In this document: positions 24,686 to 33,186 of the stretch, one piece after another
Layout: every line of letters starts with the position of its first letter
Numbering within the stretch: position 1 is the first letter of the stretch
Assembly (NCBI RefSeq): GCF_029893805.1
Contig: NZ_JARXYP010000002.1
Coordinates: 1,302,001-1,366,000 of the forward strand
Direction: 5' to 3'
Length of the DNA: 64,000 bases
Source of the DNA: Streptomyces sp. SAI-135
GTDB taxonomy: Bacteria; Actinomycetota; Actinomycetes; Streptomycetales; Streptomycetaceae
Made by a program: the position numbers and the translations under genes
Notes under the pieces: model-generated
Database searches by the model: none
Told to the model about the DNA's origin: nothing
Seen by the model: the letters and a program-made list of their open reading frames with translations, nothing else

Positions 24686-25636
24686 TCAGACCACCGCGGC
24701 CGTGTCGGTCCGCTTCGCCAGCGCCGCCGCGGCCGCCCCGACCAGCCCTGCGTCGGTGCCCATCTGCGCGGGCACGACCGTCAGCCGCTGGACGAAGGAC
24801 AGGGTCGCGTAGTCGGCCAGCGCCTTGCGCAACGGCTCGAAGAGGACGTCACCCGCCTTGCCGACCCCGCCGCCGACGACCGCGATGTCGATCTCCACGA
24901 GGGTTGCGGTGGCCGCGATTCCGGCGGCCAGCGCCTGGGCCGCCCGGGCGAAGGAGGCCACGGCGACCGGATCGCCGCCCCGGGCCGCGTCGGCCACCGC
25001 GGCGGCGGACGTGTCGCCGTCCGGACCGGGCCGCCAGCCGTTCTCCAGTGCACGCCGGGCGATGTTCGGACCGCTGGCTATGCGCTCCACGCAGCCCCGC
25101 GCACCGCACGGGCACGGGTCGCCGTCGAGGTCGACGCTGATGTGCCCGATGTGACCGGCGTTCCCGGTGGGCCCGGCGTGCAGCCGGCCGTTCAGCACCA
25201 GACCTCCGCCGACCCCGGTCGACACCACCATGCACAGCGCGTTGTCGTGCCCGCGCGCGGCGCCCTGCCAGTGCTCCGCAGCCGTGATGGCCACACCGTC
25301 GCCGATCAGCTCCACGGGGAGCCCGCCGGACGCCTCCCGGACCCTGCGGACCAGCGGGTAGTCGCGCCAGCCCGGCACGTTCACCGGGCTCACGGTCCCC
25401 GTGGAGGCGTCCACCGGGCCCGCGCTGCCGATGCCGAGGGCGCCCGCGCGCCCCCACAGCGGGGATTCCGTGAGCTCGCCGAGGGTCTCCTCGACGGCGC
25501 GCATCACGCTCTCGCCGTCCTCCTGCGCCGGCGTGGCGCGCTGGGCCCGGAGCAGGATCCGGCCGTGGCCGTCCACCAGCGCTCCGGCGATCTTGGTGCC
25601 GCCGATGTCGAGCGCAGCCACGAGGTCGGTGTGCAT
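24686..25636 (-). CDS. ROK-family sugar kinase (glucokinase-like)
   Basis: A 316-residue ROK protein without the helix-turn-helix of ROK repressors, so probably a sugar kinase. The ATP motif is VAALDIGGTKIAGALVD at residues 5-21; the catalytic base region is ELIGDGVAITAAEHWQGAA; the zinc site CPCGARGCVE is complete, and the family signature GNAGHIGHISVD precedes it. It would phosphorylate a hexose such as glucose or galactose in the cytosol. I start at MHTDLVAALDI; upstream codons run into the operator region. It is divergent from the LacI gene and likely under its control. Confidence 0.9.
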   Translation of the reverse strand: MHTDLVAALDIGGTKIAGALVDGHGRILLRAQRATPAQEDGESVMRAVEETLGELTESPLWGRAGALGIGSAGPVDASTGTVSPVNVPGWRDYPLVRRVREASGGLPVELIGDGVAITAAEHWQGAARGHDNALCMVVSTGVGGGLVLNGRLHAGPTGNAGHIGHISVDLDGDPCPCGARGCVERIASGPNIARRALENGWRPGPDGDTSAAAVADAARGGDPVAVASFARAAQALAAGIAATATLVEIDIAVVGGGVGKAGDVLFEPLRKALADYATLSFVQRLTVVPAQMGTDAGLVGAAAAALAKRTDTAAVV

Positions 25637-25736
25637 CAGTGTCAGTTCTCCCCGTTCAACCTTGAGGAATGGACAGGCCGGTGTCGCGGTGGGGGCGCTG
25701 GCCGACAGATTGCGGTGGACAGTGTCTCCCGCATCT

Positions 25737-25748
25737 GACAACGTTGTC
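25737..25748. promoter_or_regulatory. LacI-type operator GACAACGTTGTC
   Basis: A perfect 12-bp palindrome with the central CG typical of LacI-family sites, between the divergent ROK kinase and LacI genes. It is the natural binding site for the adjacent regulator and would control both. TACAAA at 25778-25783 may be the -10 box for the LacI gene. Confidence 0.75.
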
Positions 25749-25831
25749 CAGGCTCTATGCTCGACGCCACATCCTCATACAAAATCATGGACCGCCGCAT
25801 CCCCGTCGACGACAGGACAGGACGCCGTATC

Positions 25832-26881
25832 GTGCCCGACACCCACAGCCGAGCAGACCGCCTCGCCACGACCCGGTACGGCAACCGCCCGACCATGAAG
25901 GACGTGGCGGCGCGGGCCGGCGTCGGACTCAAGACGGTCTCCCGCGTTGTCAACGGCGAGCCCGGGGTCACACCCGAGACGGAACACCGGGTCAAGGAGG
26001 CCATCGAGGCCCTCGGCTTCCGCCGCAACGACAGCGCGCGCGTGCTGCGCAAGGGCCGTACCGCCAGCATCGGCCTGGTCCTGGAGGACCTCGCCGACCC
26101 GTTCTACGGCCCCCTCAGCCGCGCGGTGGAGGAGGTCGCCCGGGCCAACGGCGCCCTGCTCATCAACGGCTCCAGCGCCGAGGACCCCGAGCGCGAGCAG
26201 GAACTGGTGCTGGCCCTGTGCGCCCGGCGGGTGGACGGCCTGGTGGTCATCCCGGCCGGTGACGACCACCGCTATCTGGAGCCGGAGCTGAAGGCGGGCG
26301 TCGCCACGGTGTTCGTGGACCGTCCGGCGGGCCGGATCGACGCCGACGTCGTCCTGTCCGACAACTTCGGCGGTGCCCGCGACGCCGTGGCCCACCTCAT
26401 CGCCCACGGCCACCGGCGGATCGGCTTCATCGGCGACATGCCCCGCATCCACACGGCCGCCGAGCGCTTGCGCGGGTACCGGGCCGCCATGGAGGACGCC
26501 GGGATCGAGCCGGCGGACGCCTGGACGTCGCTGGGCGTCACCGACCCGCAGCGGGTGCGCCGGGCTGCCGAGGACATGCTCGCGGGCCCCTCCCCCGTCA
26601 CCGCGATCTTCACGGGCAACAACCGGGTGACGGTCACCGTGATCCGGGTCCTCGCCGAACACAGCCGCAGGGTCGCCCTCGTCGGCTTCGACGACATCGA
26701 ACTCGCCGATCTGCTCCAGCCGGGTGTCACGGTCGTCGCCCAGGACGCGGCGGCGCTGGGGCGCACCGCGGCGGAGCGGCTGTTCCGTCAGCTGGACGGC
26801 ACGCTGCTGACGCCGGAGCGGATCGAACTGCCGACGCGACTGATCACCCGCGGCTCCGGCGAACTGCCGCCGGCGGACTGA
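25832..26881 (+). CDS. LacI-family transcriptional repressor
   Basis: A 349-residue LacI/GalR repressor. The helix-turn-helix and hinge are at about 22-65 (MKDVAARAGVGLKTVSRVVN; then a YRRNDSARVLRKG-like hinge), followed by the periplasmic-binding-fold sugar domain (IGLVLEDLADPFYGPLSRAV; GFDDIELADLLQPGVTVVAQ). I use the GTG at 25832, which has AGGAC upstream; ATGs at 25757 and 25787 are in frame and cannot be excluded. Its operator at 25737-25748 lies between it and the ROK kinase. With the GH27 enzyme next door, an alpha-galactoside or galactose inducer is likely (inference). Confidence 0.9.
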   Translation: MPDTHSRADRLATTRYGNRPTMKDVAARAGVGLKTVSRVVNGEPGVTPETEHRVKEAIEALGFRRNDSARVLRKGRTASIGLVLEDLADPFYGPLSRAVEEVARANGALLINGSSAEDPEREQELVLALCARRVDGLVVIPAGDDHRYLEPELKAGVATVFVDRPAGRIDADVVLSDNFGGARDAVAHLIAHGHRRIGFIGDMPRIHTAAERLRGYRAAMEDAGIEPADAWTSLGVTDPQRVRRAAEDMLAGPSPVTAIFTGNNRVTVTVIRVLAEHSRRVALVGFDDIELADLLQPGVTVVAQDAAALGRTAAERLFRQLDGTLLTPERIELPTRLITRGSGELPPAD

Positions 26882-26888
26882 GCGGCCG

Positions 26889-27686
26889 ATGGACGGCTTC
26901 ACTCTGGAGGCACTCGGCCTGGCCGAGGCTCCTCGCGATCACCCGCTGCGGTACCCCGGCGCCTGGCCGGCGGACTCCGCGGTTCTCGACGGAGACCGGC
27001 TGGTGCCCTTCGACGGGACGCTGCCTCTCGCGGGCCGCGCGCCCGTGCTCGCGGTCGGTTCCAACGCCAGCCCCGGGCAACTGCGCCACAAGATGGCCGA
27101 GTCCGGGCTCTCCTCCCCGATCCCGATGGTGAAGGCGCGGGTGACCGGCGTGGACGTGGGCGTCTCCGCGCACGTGAGCCGCATGGGCTACGTGTCCGCG
27201 TCGCCCTTCCGGGCGCCGGACGCCGTGCGGGAGTTGTTCGTCATCTGGCTGGACGCGGAGCAGCTCGCCGTGATCGACGCGAGCGAGGGGGTACCGCTGC
27301 CGCACGGCAACTACGGGCGGGCCTGGCTGCCCGCGCCCGAGGTGCGGGTCGAGCTGCCCGGCGGTGTCACGCTGCCCGGGGTCCACTCCTACGTCAACCG
27401 TCACGGCGTCCTGCACGACGGCACCGGCGCCCCGCGCACCCACCCCGGCCAGCGAGAGCTGCTGACCGAACTCCTCATGGGGTCGGCCCGGTTGCGGGAG
27501 CTGTTCGGCGTCACACCGGAGGATTTCGTGGCACGGGCCCGCGCCGACCGGCACCTGTGCGAGACGGGCACCCGGCTGTTCGCCGACGAGAAGCAGGTCA
27601 CGGAGTCCGGTCTGGAGCCCTGCGTGAGGGTTCAGCAGACCGGGAGTCCCGGTACCGGCTCGTCGTTGTTCCCGCCCTTGATGTAG
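26889..27686 (+). CDS. Conserved hypothetical protein with a gamma-glutamylcyclotransferase-like motif
   Basis: A 265-residue soluble protein starting 7 bases after the LacI stop, so probably co-transcribed. The stretch VLAVGSNASPGQLRHKMAE near residue 53 resembles the YGSNL phosphate-loop of the gamma-glutamylcyclotransferase fold, and the FRAPDAVRELFVIWLDAEQL and VNRHGVLHDGTG segments look like the rest of a small beta-barrel enzyme, but I cannot confirm the catalytic Glu. I know similar proteins in Streptomyces only as hypotheticals. The last 55 bases overlap the opposing kinase gene. Confidence 0.75.
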   Translation: MDGFTLEALGLAEAPRDHPLRYPGAWPADSAVLDGDRLVPFDGTLPLAGRAPVLAVGSNASPGQLRHKMAESGLSSPIPMVKARVTGVDVGVSAHVSRMGYVSASPFRAPDAVRELFVIWLDAEQLAVIDASEGVPLPHGNYGRAWLPAPEVRVELPGGVTLPGVHSYVNRHGVLHDGTGAPRTHPGQRELLTELLMGSARLRELFGVTPEDFVARARADRHLCETGTRLFADEKQVTESGLEPCVRVQQTGSPGTGSSLFPPLM

Positions 27687-29590
27687 ACGTCGCTGACGTA
27701 GACGCCGGTGTTGCCGCTGTCGTCGTCCGTCCTCGCCCACCAGACGTTGGTCCACTCTCCGGACGTCTCGCGGCGCCCCAGGTTCGACTGGCAGAAGAAA
27801 TAGTTGGTGCCCGCGTAGAGGACGCCGGCCTCGGCGCCGGAGGCGGTGTAGGACTTGGCGGTCTTCCAGACGGTGCAGTTGTACTTGCCGCCGCCGATGG
27901 GGGTGCAGGCCGGCGCCGGAGGCGGGGTGCTGGGGCCGCCGTTCCCGGTCGTGCCGCCGTCCCCCGAGTCGCTGCCACCCGTGTCGCCGCCGCCCGAGCC
28001 TCCGGCGGAGGGGTGCGCCGTGGCGGACGCGGAGGCACCGGCCGTGGGTTCGGCGCTGCCGTCCTTGCCCGGCGACTTCTTCTCGCCGGGGGTCTTCCCG
28101 GCGCCCCCGTCGGTCAGCGCGGTGCTGCCGGAAGGGCCGCCGTCGGTGCGGGGGGAGGCGGAGGAGGAGGCCGAGCCGGTCGTGCCGGACGCGATCGGCC
28201 GGGCGTCGGCTTCGGCCTCGCCCGAATTGTTCATCAGCGAGACGGCCGTGCCGGCCACCGCGAGCACGACCGCCACGGCCGCCGCGGCGAGCAGGACGCG
28301 CCTGTTGCGACGGGGTGTGCGGGAGGGGGCCATGGGAGTCGTGTCACGGGTCACCCCGTGGGCGGCGTGCGCCGAAGCTCCCGTCCCGGGGACAGGCGCC
28401 GAACCGCCGCCCTGAGGAGGGCCGCCGAAGCCCTGGCCCGGTGAGCCGGCCTGTCCCGCAGCCCCGTCAGGGGAAGTGGCCCCGCCAGGGACAGCGGCCC
28501 CGTCAGGGACAGCGGCCCCGACCCACCAGTGCGCGGGGGCCTCGGCCTGCCCCGTGGCACCCGGGGCGGGCTGCCCCGGCCCCGCGGCCGGCTCGGCCCC
28601 CTCCGTCGCCTGCGACGCGGACACCGGCACCGGGGCCGGCGCCGGAACGTCGGGGGCGGTCTCGGCCTGCCCGGTCGGGCTCGCCGTACCCCGCAGGGTC
28701 GTCGTGGGACTGTCCGCGCCGGGCTCGGCCCCCTCCGCCACCGCCCGCAGCAGCTCGCGCGCCTCCTCGGCACCCGGACGGGCCTCGGGCCGCTTGTCCA
28801 GCAGGCGCTGGAGAACGGGGCCGAGGGGTCCGGCGCGGTGGGACTCGGGGAGCGGTTCGCCGACGATCGCGGTGAGCGTCGAGAACGTCGACGTGCGGCG
28901 GAACGGCGAGGCCCCCTCGACGGCCGCGTACAGCGTCGCGCCCAGTGCCCATACGTCGGAGGCCGGTCCCGGGTCGGCACCCTGGGCGCGCTCGGGGGCC
29001 ATGTAGTCCAGGGAACCGACGAGATGGCCGGTGCGGGTCAGGTTCGTGGCCGAGCCGTCGCCCGGGTCGTCCATGGTGGCGATGCCGAAGTCGGTGAGCA
29101 GGACGCGGCCGGAGCGGTCGAGCAGGATGTTGCCCGGCTTGACGTCCCGGTGCAGGACGCCGGCCTCGTGGGCGGCGGCCAGGGCGTCCATGACCTTGGC
29201 GCCGATGCCGGCCGCCTCCCGCGGGTCGAGCGTGCCCTGCTTGCGCAGCACCTGGTCCAGGGAGGGGCCCTCGACCAGCTCCATGACGATCAGGGGGCGG
29301 CCGTCGACCTCGGCCACGTCGTGCACCGCGACGACTCCGGGATGGCGGACCCGGGCCGCGGCGCGGGCCTCGCGCTGCATCCGCAGCCGCAAATCGGCGA
29401 GTTCCGGGCCGTCGGCGTCGGTGTAGGTGCGCAGTTCCTTGACGGCCACCTCGCGGCCGAGGACCTCGTCGACGGCCCGCCAGACCACGCCCATACCGCC
29501 GCGCCCGAGCTGGGACACGACCCGATAACGCCCGGCCAGCAGCCGACCGGCGTCGTCCTGGCCCTTTCCGTTGGTCTCCCCCGAAGACAC
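27632..29590 (-). CDS. Membrane Ser/Thr protein kinase with extracellular SH3-like domain
   Basis: A 652-residue PknB-type receptor kinase. Kinase domain at residues 20-285: P-loop LGRGGMGVVWRAVD, ATP-binding Lys51 in REVAVKEL, catalytic loop VLHRDVKPGNILLD, DFG in LLTDFGIATM, and the activation-segment SLDYMAPERAQG. A long Pro/Ala/Gly-rich linker follows, a transmembrane helix at about 430-450 (RVLLAAAAVAVVLAVAG), a Ser/Gly-rich stalk, then an exported 90-residue domain with paired cysteines (YNCTVWKTAKSYTASG; TNYFFCQSNLG; GVYVSDVYIKGG). That domain, not PASTA repeats, is the likely sensor. Start at GTG 29590. It probably phosphorylates cytosolic targets in response to an envelope signal. 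Confidence 0.9.
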   Translation of the reverse strand: MSSGETNGKGQDDAGRLLAGRYRVVSQLGRGGMGVVWRAVDEVLGREVAVKELRTYTDADGPELADLRLRMQREARAAARVRHPGVVAVHDVAEVDGRPLIVMELVEGPSLDQVLRKQGTLDPREAAGIGAKVMDALAAAHEAGVLHRDVKPGNILLDRSGRVLLTDFGIATMDDPGDGSATNLTRTGHLVGSLDYMAPERAQGADPGPASDVWALGATLYAAVEGASPFRRTSTFSTLTAIVGEPLPESHRAGPLGPVLQRLLDKRPEARPGAEEARELLRAVAEGAEPGADSPTTTLRGTASPTGQAETAPDVPAPAPVPVSASQATEGAEPAAGPGQPAPGATGQAEAPAHWWVGAAVPDGAAVPGGATSPDGAAGQAGSPGQGFGGPPQGGGSAPVPGTGASAHAAHGVTRDTTPMAPSRTPRRNRRVLLAAAAVAVVLAVAGTAVSLMNNSGEAEADARPIASGTTGSASSSASPRTDGGPSGSTALTDGGAGKTPGEKKSPGKDGSAEPTAGASASATAHPSAGGSGGGDTGGSDSGDGGTTGNGGPSTPPPAPACTPIGGGKYNCTVWKTAKSYTASGAEAGVLYAGTNYFFCQSNLGRRETSGEWTNVWWARTDDDSGNTGVYVSDVYIKGGNNDEPVPGLPVC

Positions 29591-29697
29591 CGCTGCCCCG
29601 TTCCTGTGACACGTCAATGCGTGCGGTACAGACTACGGGGCAGGAGTGACAACTCCAGCCGGCGGTTGCGACTGTGACAGGGCCGCTACGTCTTCCC

Positions 29698-31002
29698 CTA
29701 CTTCGTGGAGACGGTCAGATCACCGCGCCGGGGCGCCGCGTAGCCCTCCAGGTCGGCCCGGGTCAGGCCGGTCAGGCGGGCGACCTCGCCGATGTCCAGG
29801 GCGCCGCAGTCGAGACCGCGCAGCAGGTAGCCGCTGAGGGCCTTGGCGGTGGCGGGCTCGTCCATGACGTCGCCGCCGGTGCGGTTGGCGTACCGGGCGA
29901 GCCGGCCGGCCGCCTGCTCGAACCCCTCGCGGTAGAAGGCGAACACGGCCGCGTACCGGGTCGGGATGTGGCCGGGGTGCATGTCCCAGCCCTGGTAGTA
30001 GGCGCGCGCCAGGGCCCGGCGGGTCAGGCCGTAGTGCAGCCGCCAGGCGTCGTGGACCTTCGCCGTCGGCCCGACCGGCAGGACGTTGGTGGAGCCGTCC
30101 GAGACCCGTACGCCGGTGCCCGCGGCCGCGACCTGCATGACCGCCTTGGCGTGGTCGGCGGCGGGGTGGTCGCTGGCCTGGTGCGCGGCGGAGACGCCGA
30201 GGCAGGCGCTGTAGTCGAAGGTGCCGTAGTGCAGTCCGGTGGCGCGGCCCTCGGCGGCCTGGATCATGCGGGCGACGGTGGCGGTGCCGTCGGTGGCCAG
30301 GATGGACTGGCTGGTCTCGATCTGGATCTCGAAGCCGAGCCGCCCGGAGTCCAGTCCGTGCGCCTTCTCGAAGGCCTCCAGGAGCCGGACGAACGCGGTG
30401 ACCTGCTCGGGGTAGGTCACCTTCGGCAGGGTCAGCACCAGTCCCTCGGGCAGGCCGCCGGCCGCCATCAGGCCGGTGAGGAAGACGTCGAGGGTCCGGA
30501 TGCCCCGGTCCCGGACGGCGGCCTCCATGCACTTCATGCGGATGCCCATGTACGGCGCCGCCGTGCCGTCCTCGTACGCCTCGGCGATCAGACGGGCCGC
30601 GCGGGCCGCCGCCTCGTCCTCCTCGGCGTCCGGGCGCGAGCCGTAGCCGTCCTCGAAGTCGACGCGCAGGTCTTCGATCGGTTCGTGCTCCAGCTTGGCC
30701 CGCACGCGCGCGTGGACGGGCTCGGCGAGTTCGTCGGACAGCCCGAGGACGGCGGCGAAGGACGCGGCGTCCGGCGCGTGTGCGTCGAGGGCGGCGAGGG
30801 CCTTGTCGCCCCAGGAGCGGACGGTGTCAGCGGCGAAGACGTCACCGGGGACGTAGACGGTGTGCACGGGCTGGCGGGTGCCGGGGTCTCCGGGGTAGCG
30901 GCGCTCCAGTTCGGCGTCGACCGGCGCGAGGGAGGCGCTGATCTCCTCGCTGACGGCTCCCGCGAGGCTCGTCGCCACCTGCTCCTGCTGGCCCTGGCCC
31001 AT
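29698..31002 (-). CDS. DUF6986 family protein (HpcH/citrate-lyase aldolase-like)
   Basis: A 434-residue TIM-barrel protein that resembles the HpcH/HpaI aldolase-citrate lyase beta superfamily: LRVDFEDGYGSRPDAEEDEA holds the acidic metal site, and LGFEIQIETSQSI the Glu-containing strand. Length is longer than simple aldolases. In streptomycetes such genes (DUF6986) often sit near purine and allantoin breakdown genes, where they may handle glyoxylate-type products; no such neighbour is seen here except the NCS2 permease 30 kb away. A perfect inverted repeat lies 20 bases before the ATG. No ribosome site stronger than GGAGGATG is needed: it precedes the ATG directly. Confidence 0.8.
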   Translation of the reverse strand: MGQGQQEQVATSLAGAVSEEISASLAPVDAELERRYPGDPGTRQPVHTVYVPGDVFAADTVRSWGDKALAALDAHAPDAASFAAVLGLSDELAEPVHARVRAKLEHEPIEDLRVDFEDGYGSRPDAEEDEAAARAARLIAEAYEDGTAAPYMGIRMKCMEAAVRDRGIRTLDVFLTGLMAAGGLPEGLVLTLPKVTYPEQVTAFVRLLEAFEKAHGLDSGRLGFEIQIETSQSILATDGTATVARMIQAAEGRATGLHYGTFDYSACLGVSAAHQASDHPAADHAKAVMQVAAAGTGVRVSDGSTNVLPVGPTAKVHDAWRLHYGLTRRALARAYYQGWDMHPGHIPTRYAAVFAFYREGFEQAAGRLARYANRTGGDVMDEPATAKALSGYLLRGLDCGALDIGEVARLTGLTRADLEGYAAPRRGDLTVSTK

Positions 31003-31021
31003 CCCACATCCTCCAGTTTTC

Positions 31022-31051
31022 CGCTCTACGGAATCAACAATCCGTAGAGCG
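31022..31051 (-). promoter_or_regulatory. Inverted repeat upstream of DUF6986 gene (probable operator)
   Basis: CGCTCTACGGA and its exact complement are separated by ATCAACAA, 20 bases before the start codon at 31002. The size and arm length suit an IclR- or GntR-type repressor. The 9-mer AATCAACAA inside it also occurs in front of the NCS2 permease (60927-60935). Confidence 0.6.
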
Positions 31052-31193
31052 AAGTTATCCGCGAAGCTTCCCGACGGTCAACACCCCGTCCACAGCGTGA
31101 GCCGTCCCGTTCATCCAAGGTGCCGAGATCCCCTACGCCGTCTACCGCGGTCCGGCTCGAACATTCATCCTGTCCCGTCGGGAGGGAATCAAC

Positions 31194-32087
31194 ATGTCGG
31201 ACACCCACAGAATGACGCGTCGCATGGGCCTCAGAACCGCCGTGGCCGCCGCCGTCACCGTGCCGCTGATGGGCACGCTGCCGGCCTCGGCCGCCAAGCC
31301 GAACCACCGCCGACTCGATGTCATGACGTTCAATCTGCGTTTCGCGAGCACCTCCGAACCCAACAGCTGGGCCGCCCGGCGCCCGGTGATGCGCCGGTTG
31401 CTGCGCCGGGAGGCCCCCACCCTGCTGGGCACGCAGGAGGGCCTCTACCAGCAACTGCTCGACATACACTCCGACCTCGGACCGCACTACGCGTGGATCG
31501 GCACCGGCCGCGAGGGCGGCAGCCACGACGAGTCCACGGCGGTCTTCTTCGACACCCGGCGCCTGGCCCCCGTGGAGCACGACACGCACTGGTTGTCCGA
31601 CACACCCGGGGTCGTCGGCTCGAACACCTGGGGTGCCGCGCTCCCCCGGATCGTCACCTGGGTCCGCTTCCGCGACCGGGCCGCACGGGGACGTGAGTTC
31701 TACCTGCTCAACACCCACTTCGACCACGTGGGCCAGTACGCGCGCGAGCGCTCCGCGCAGTTCCTCGGCGAGAGGATCGCCGAGTTCGACCGGGCGTCAC
31801 CGGTCGTCGTGACGGGCGACTTCAACGCCACGGCCCACGACAATCGCGCGTACGACATCCTGCTGGCCGCGGGACTCGTCGACACCTGGGACACGGCCGC
31901 CGAACGCAGCAGGCTGTACGCCACCTTCCACGGCTACCAGCCCCTCACACCCGACGGCGACCGCATCGACTGGATTCTCGCCACAACCGGCACGACGGTG
32001 CACCGGGCCGGGATCAACACCTTCGCGGTGAACGGCCAGTTCCCGAGCGACCACCTGCCGGTGCAGGCCACCCTGACCCTGGGATGA
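31194..32087 (+). CDS. Secreted endonuclease/exonuclease/phosphatase-family protein
   Basis: A 297-residue exported enzyme of the DNase I/EEP superfamily. The signal peptide carries a twin-arginine-like start (MTRRMGLRTAVAAAVTVPLM) and is cleaved near ASAA. Catalytic residues are readable: Asn in DVMTFNLRF, Glu in LLGTQEGLYQQ, Asp and Asn in VVTGDFNATAHD, and the terminal Asp-His in FPSDHLPVQA. Family members cleave nucleic acids, phosphoinositides or sphingomyelin; substrate unclear. GGAGG nine bases before the ATG fixes the start. Confidence 0.9.
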   Translation: MSDTHRMTRRMGLRTAVAAAVTVPLMGTLPASAAKPNHRRLDVMTFNLRFASTSEPNSWAARRPVMRRLLRREAPTLLGTQEGLYQQLLDIHSDLGPHYAWIGTGREGGSHDESTAVFFDTRRLAPVEHDTHWLSDTPGVVGSNTWGAALPRIVTWVRFRDRAARGREFYLLNTHFDHVGQYARERSAQFLGERIAEFDRASPVVVTGDFNATAHDNRAYDILLAAGLVDTWDTAAERSRLYATFHGYQPLTPDGDRIDWILATTGTTVHRAGINTFAVNGQFPSDHLPVQATLTLG

Positions 32088-32090
32088 GCC

Positions 32091-32131
32091 GAGGCCCCCC
32101 GCGACCGCGTCGGCGGTCACGGAGGGCCTCG
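32091..32131. terminator. Bidirectional hairpin between EEP and etfA genes
   Basis: CGAGGCCC/GGGCCTCG outer arms and an inner GACCGC/GCGGTC stem form a long hairpin starting 4 bases after the EEP stop. It lies between convergent genes and can end both. Confidence 0.75.
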
Positions 32132-32152
32132 TACGCCCGGAGCGGGATCGGA

Positions 32153-33115
32153 TCAGCCCTTGCGGGTCTTGATCTCCTCGGTGAGGGCGGGGACGACGTC
32201 GAAGAGGTCGCCGACGACGCCGTAGTCGACGAGGTCGAAGATCGGGGCCTCGGCGTCCTTGTTGACCGCCACGATCGTCTTCGAGGTCTGCATGCCCGCG
32301 CGGTGCTGGATCGCGCCGGAGATGCCGTTGGCGATGTACAGCTGCGGCGAGACGGACTTGCCGGTCTGGCCGACCTGGTTGGTGTGCGGGTACCAGCCCG
32401 CGTCCACCGCGGCACGCGAGGCGCCGACGGCCGCGCCGAGCGAGTCGGCGAGGGCCTCGATGATCGCGAAGTTCTCGGCGCCGTTGACACCGCGGCCGCC
32501 GGAGACCACGATCGCGGCCTCGGTCAGCTCCGGACGGCCCGTCGACTCGCGCGGGGTGCGGCCGGTGACCTTGGTGCCGGTGGCCTGGGCGGAGAAGGTC
32601 ACGCTCAGCTCCGACACGTCACCGGCGGCCGGGGCGGCCTCCACGGCGGCCGAGTTGGGCTTGACGGTGATGACCGGGGTGCCCTTGGAGACACGGGACT
32701 TGGTGGTGAAGGAGGCGGCGAACACCGACTGGGTGGCCACCGGGCCCTCGTCGCCGGCCTCGAGGTCGACGGCGTCGGTGATGATGCCGGAGCCGATGCG
32801 CAGCGCCAGGCGGGCGGCGATCTCCTTGCCCTCGGCGGAGGAGGGGACCAGGACGGCGACCGGGGAGACGGCCTCGACGGCGGCCTGGAGCGCGTCGACC
32901 TTGGGGACGACCAGGTAGTCGGCGTACTCGGAGGCGTCGTGGGTGAGGACCTTGACGGCGCCGTGCTCGGCGAGCGCGGCGGCGGTGTCGGCGGCGCCGT
33001 TGCCGAGCGCGACGGCGACGGGCTCGCCGACGCGGCGGGCCAGGGTCAGCAGCTCCAGGGTGGGCTTGCGGACGGCACCGTCCACGTGGTCGACGTAGAC
33101 GAGAACTTCAGCCAT
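32153..33115 (-). CDS. etfA: Electron transfer flavoprotein alpha subunit
   Basis: A 320-residue ETF alpha chain, carrying electrons from acyl-CoA and other dehydrogenases to the respiratory chain. The C-terminal FAD domain has the family signature: [20 protein letters not shown] and [20 protein letters not shown]. Length fits group I ETFs. It is 71 bases downstream of the beta subunit gene on the same strand, the usual etfBA order. A TCTCCT complement just before the ATG (GGAGAG on the coding strand) gives a ribosome site. Confidence 0.96.
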   Translation of the reverse strand: MAEVLVYVDHVDGAVRKPTLELLTLARRVGEPVAVALGNGAADTAAALAEHGAVKVLTHDASEYADYLVVPKVDALQAAVEAVSPVAVLVPSSAEGKEIAARLALRIGSGIITDAVDLEAGDEGPVATQSVFAASFTTKSRVSKGTPVITVKPNSAAVEAAPAAGDVSELSVTFSAQATGTKVTGRTPRESTGRPELTEAAIVVSGGRGVNGAENFAIIEALADSLGAAVGASRAAVDAGWYPHTNQVGQTGKSVSPQLYIANGISGAIQHRAGMQTSKTIVAVNKDAEAPIFDLVDYGVVGDLFDVVPALTEEIKTRKG

Positions 33116-33186
33116 GGGAATGCTCTCCTGCGGATTGCGAAGTCTGAGGGGCGGAAGGGGGGTTGAGCCTCAGCGGGCCAGAACCC

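Noticed and set aside
27932..28700. Long plus-strand frames opposite the kinase linker as separate genes
   Set aside because: They mirror the Pro/Ala/Gly-rich linker of the kinase and are shadows of it.
31026..31727. 233-codon minus-strand frame over the endo/exonuclease/phosphatase gene
   Set aside because: It is antisense to a gene with full catalytic motifs, and its composition is typical of shadow frames.
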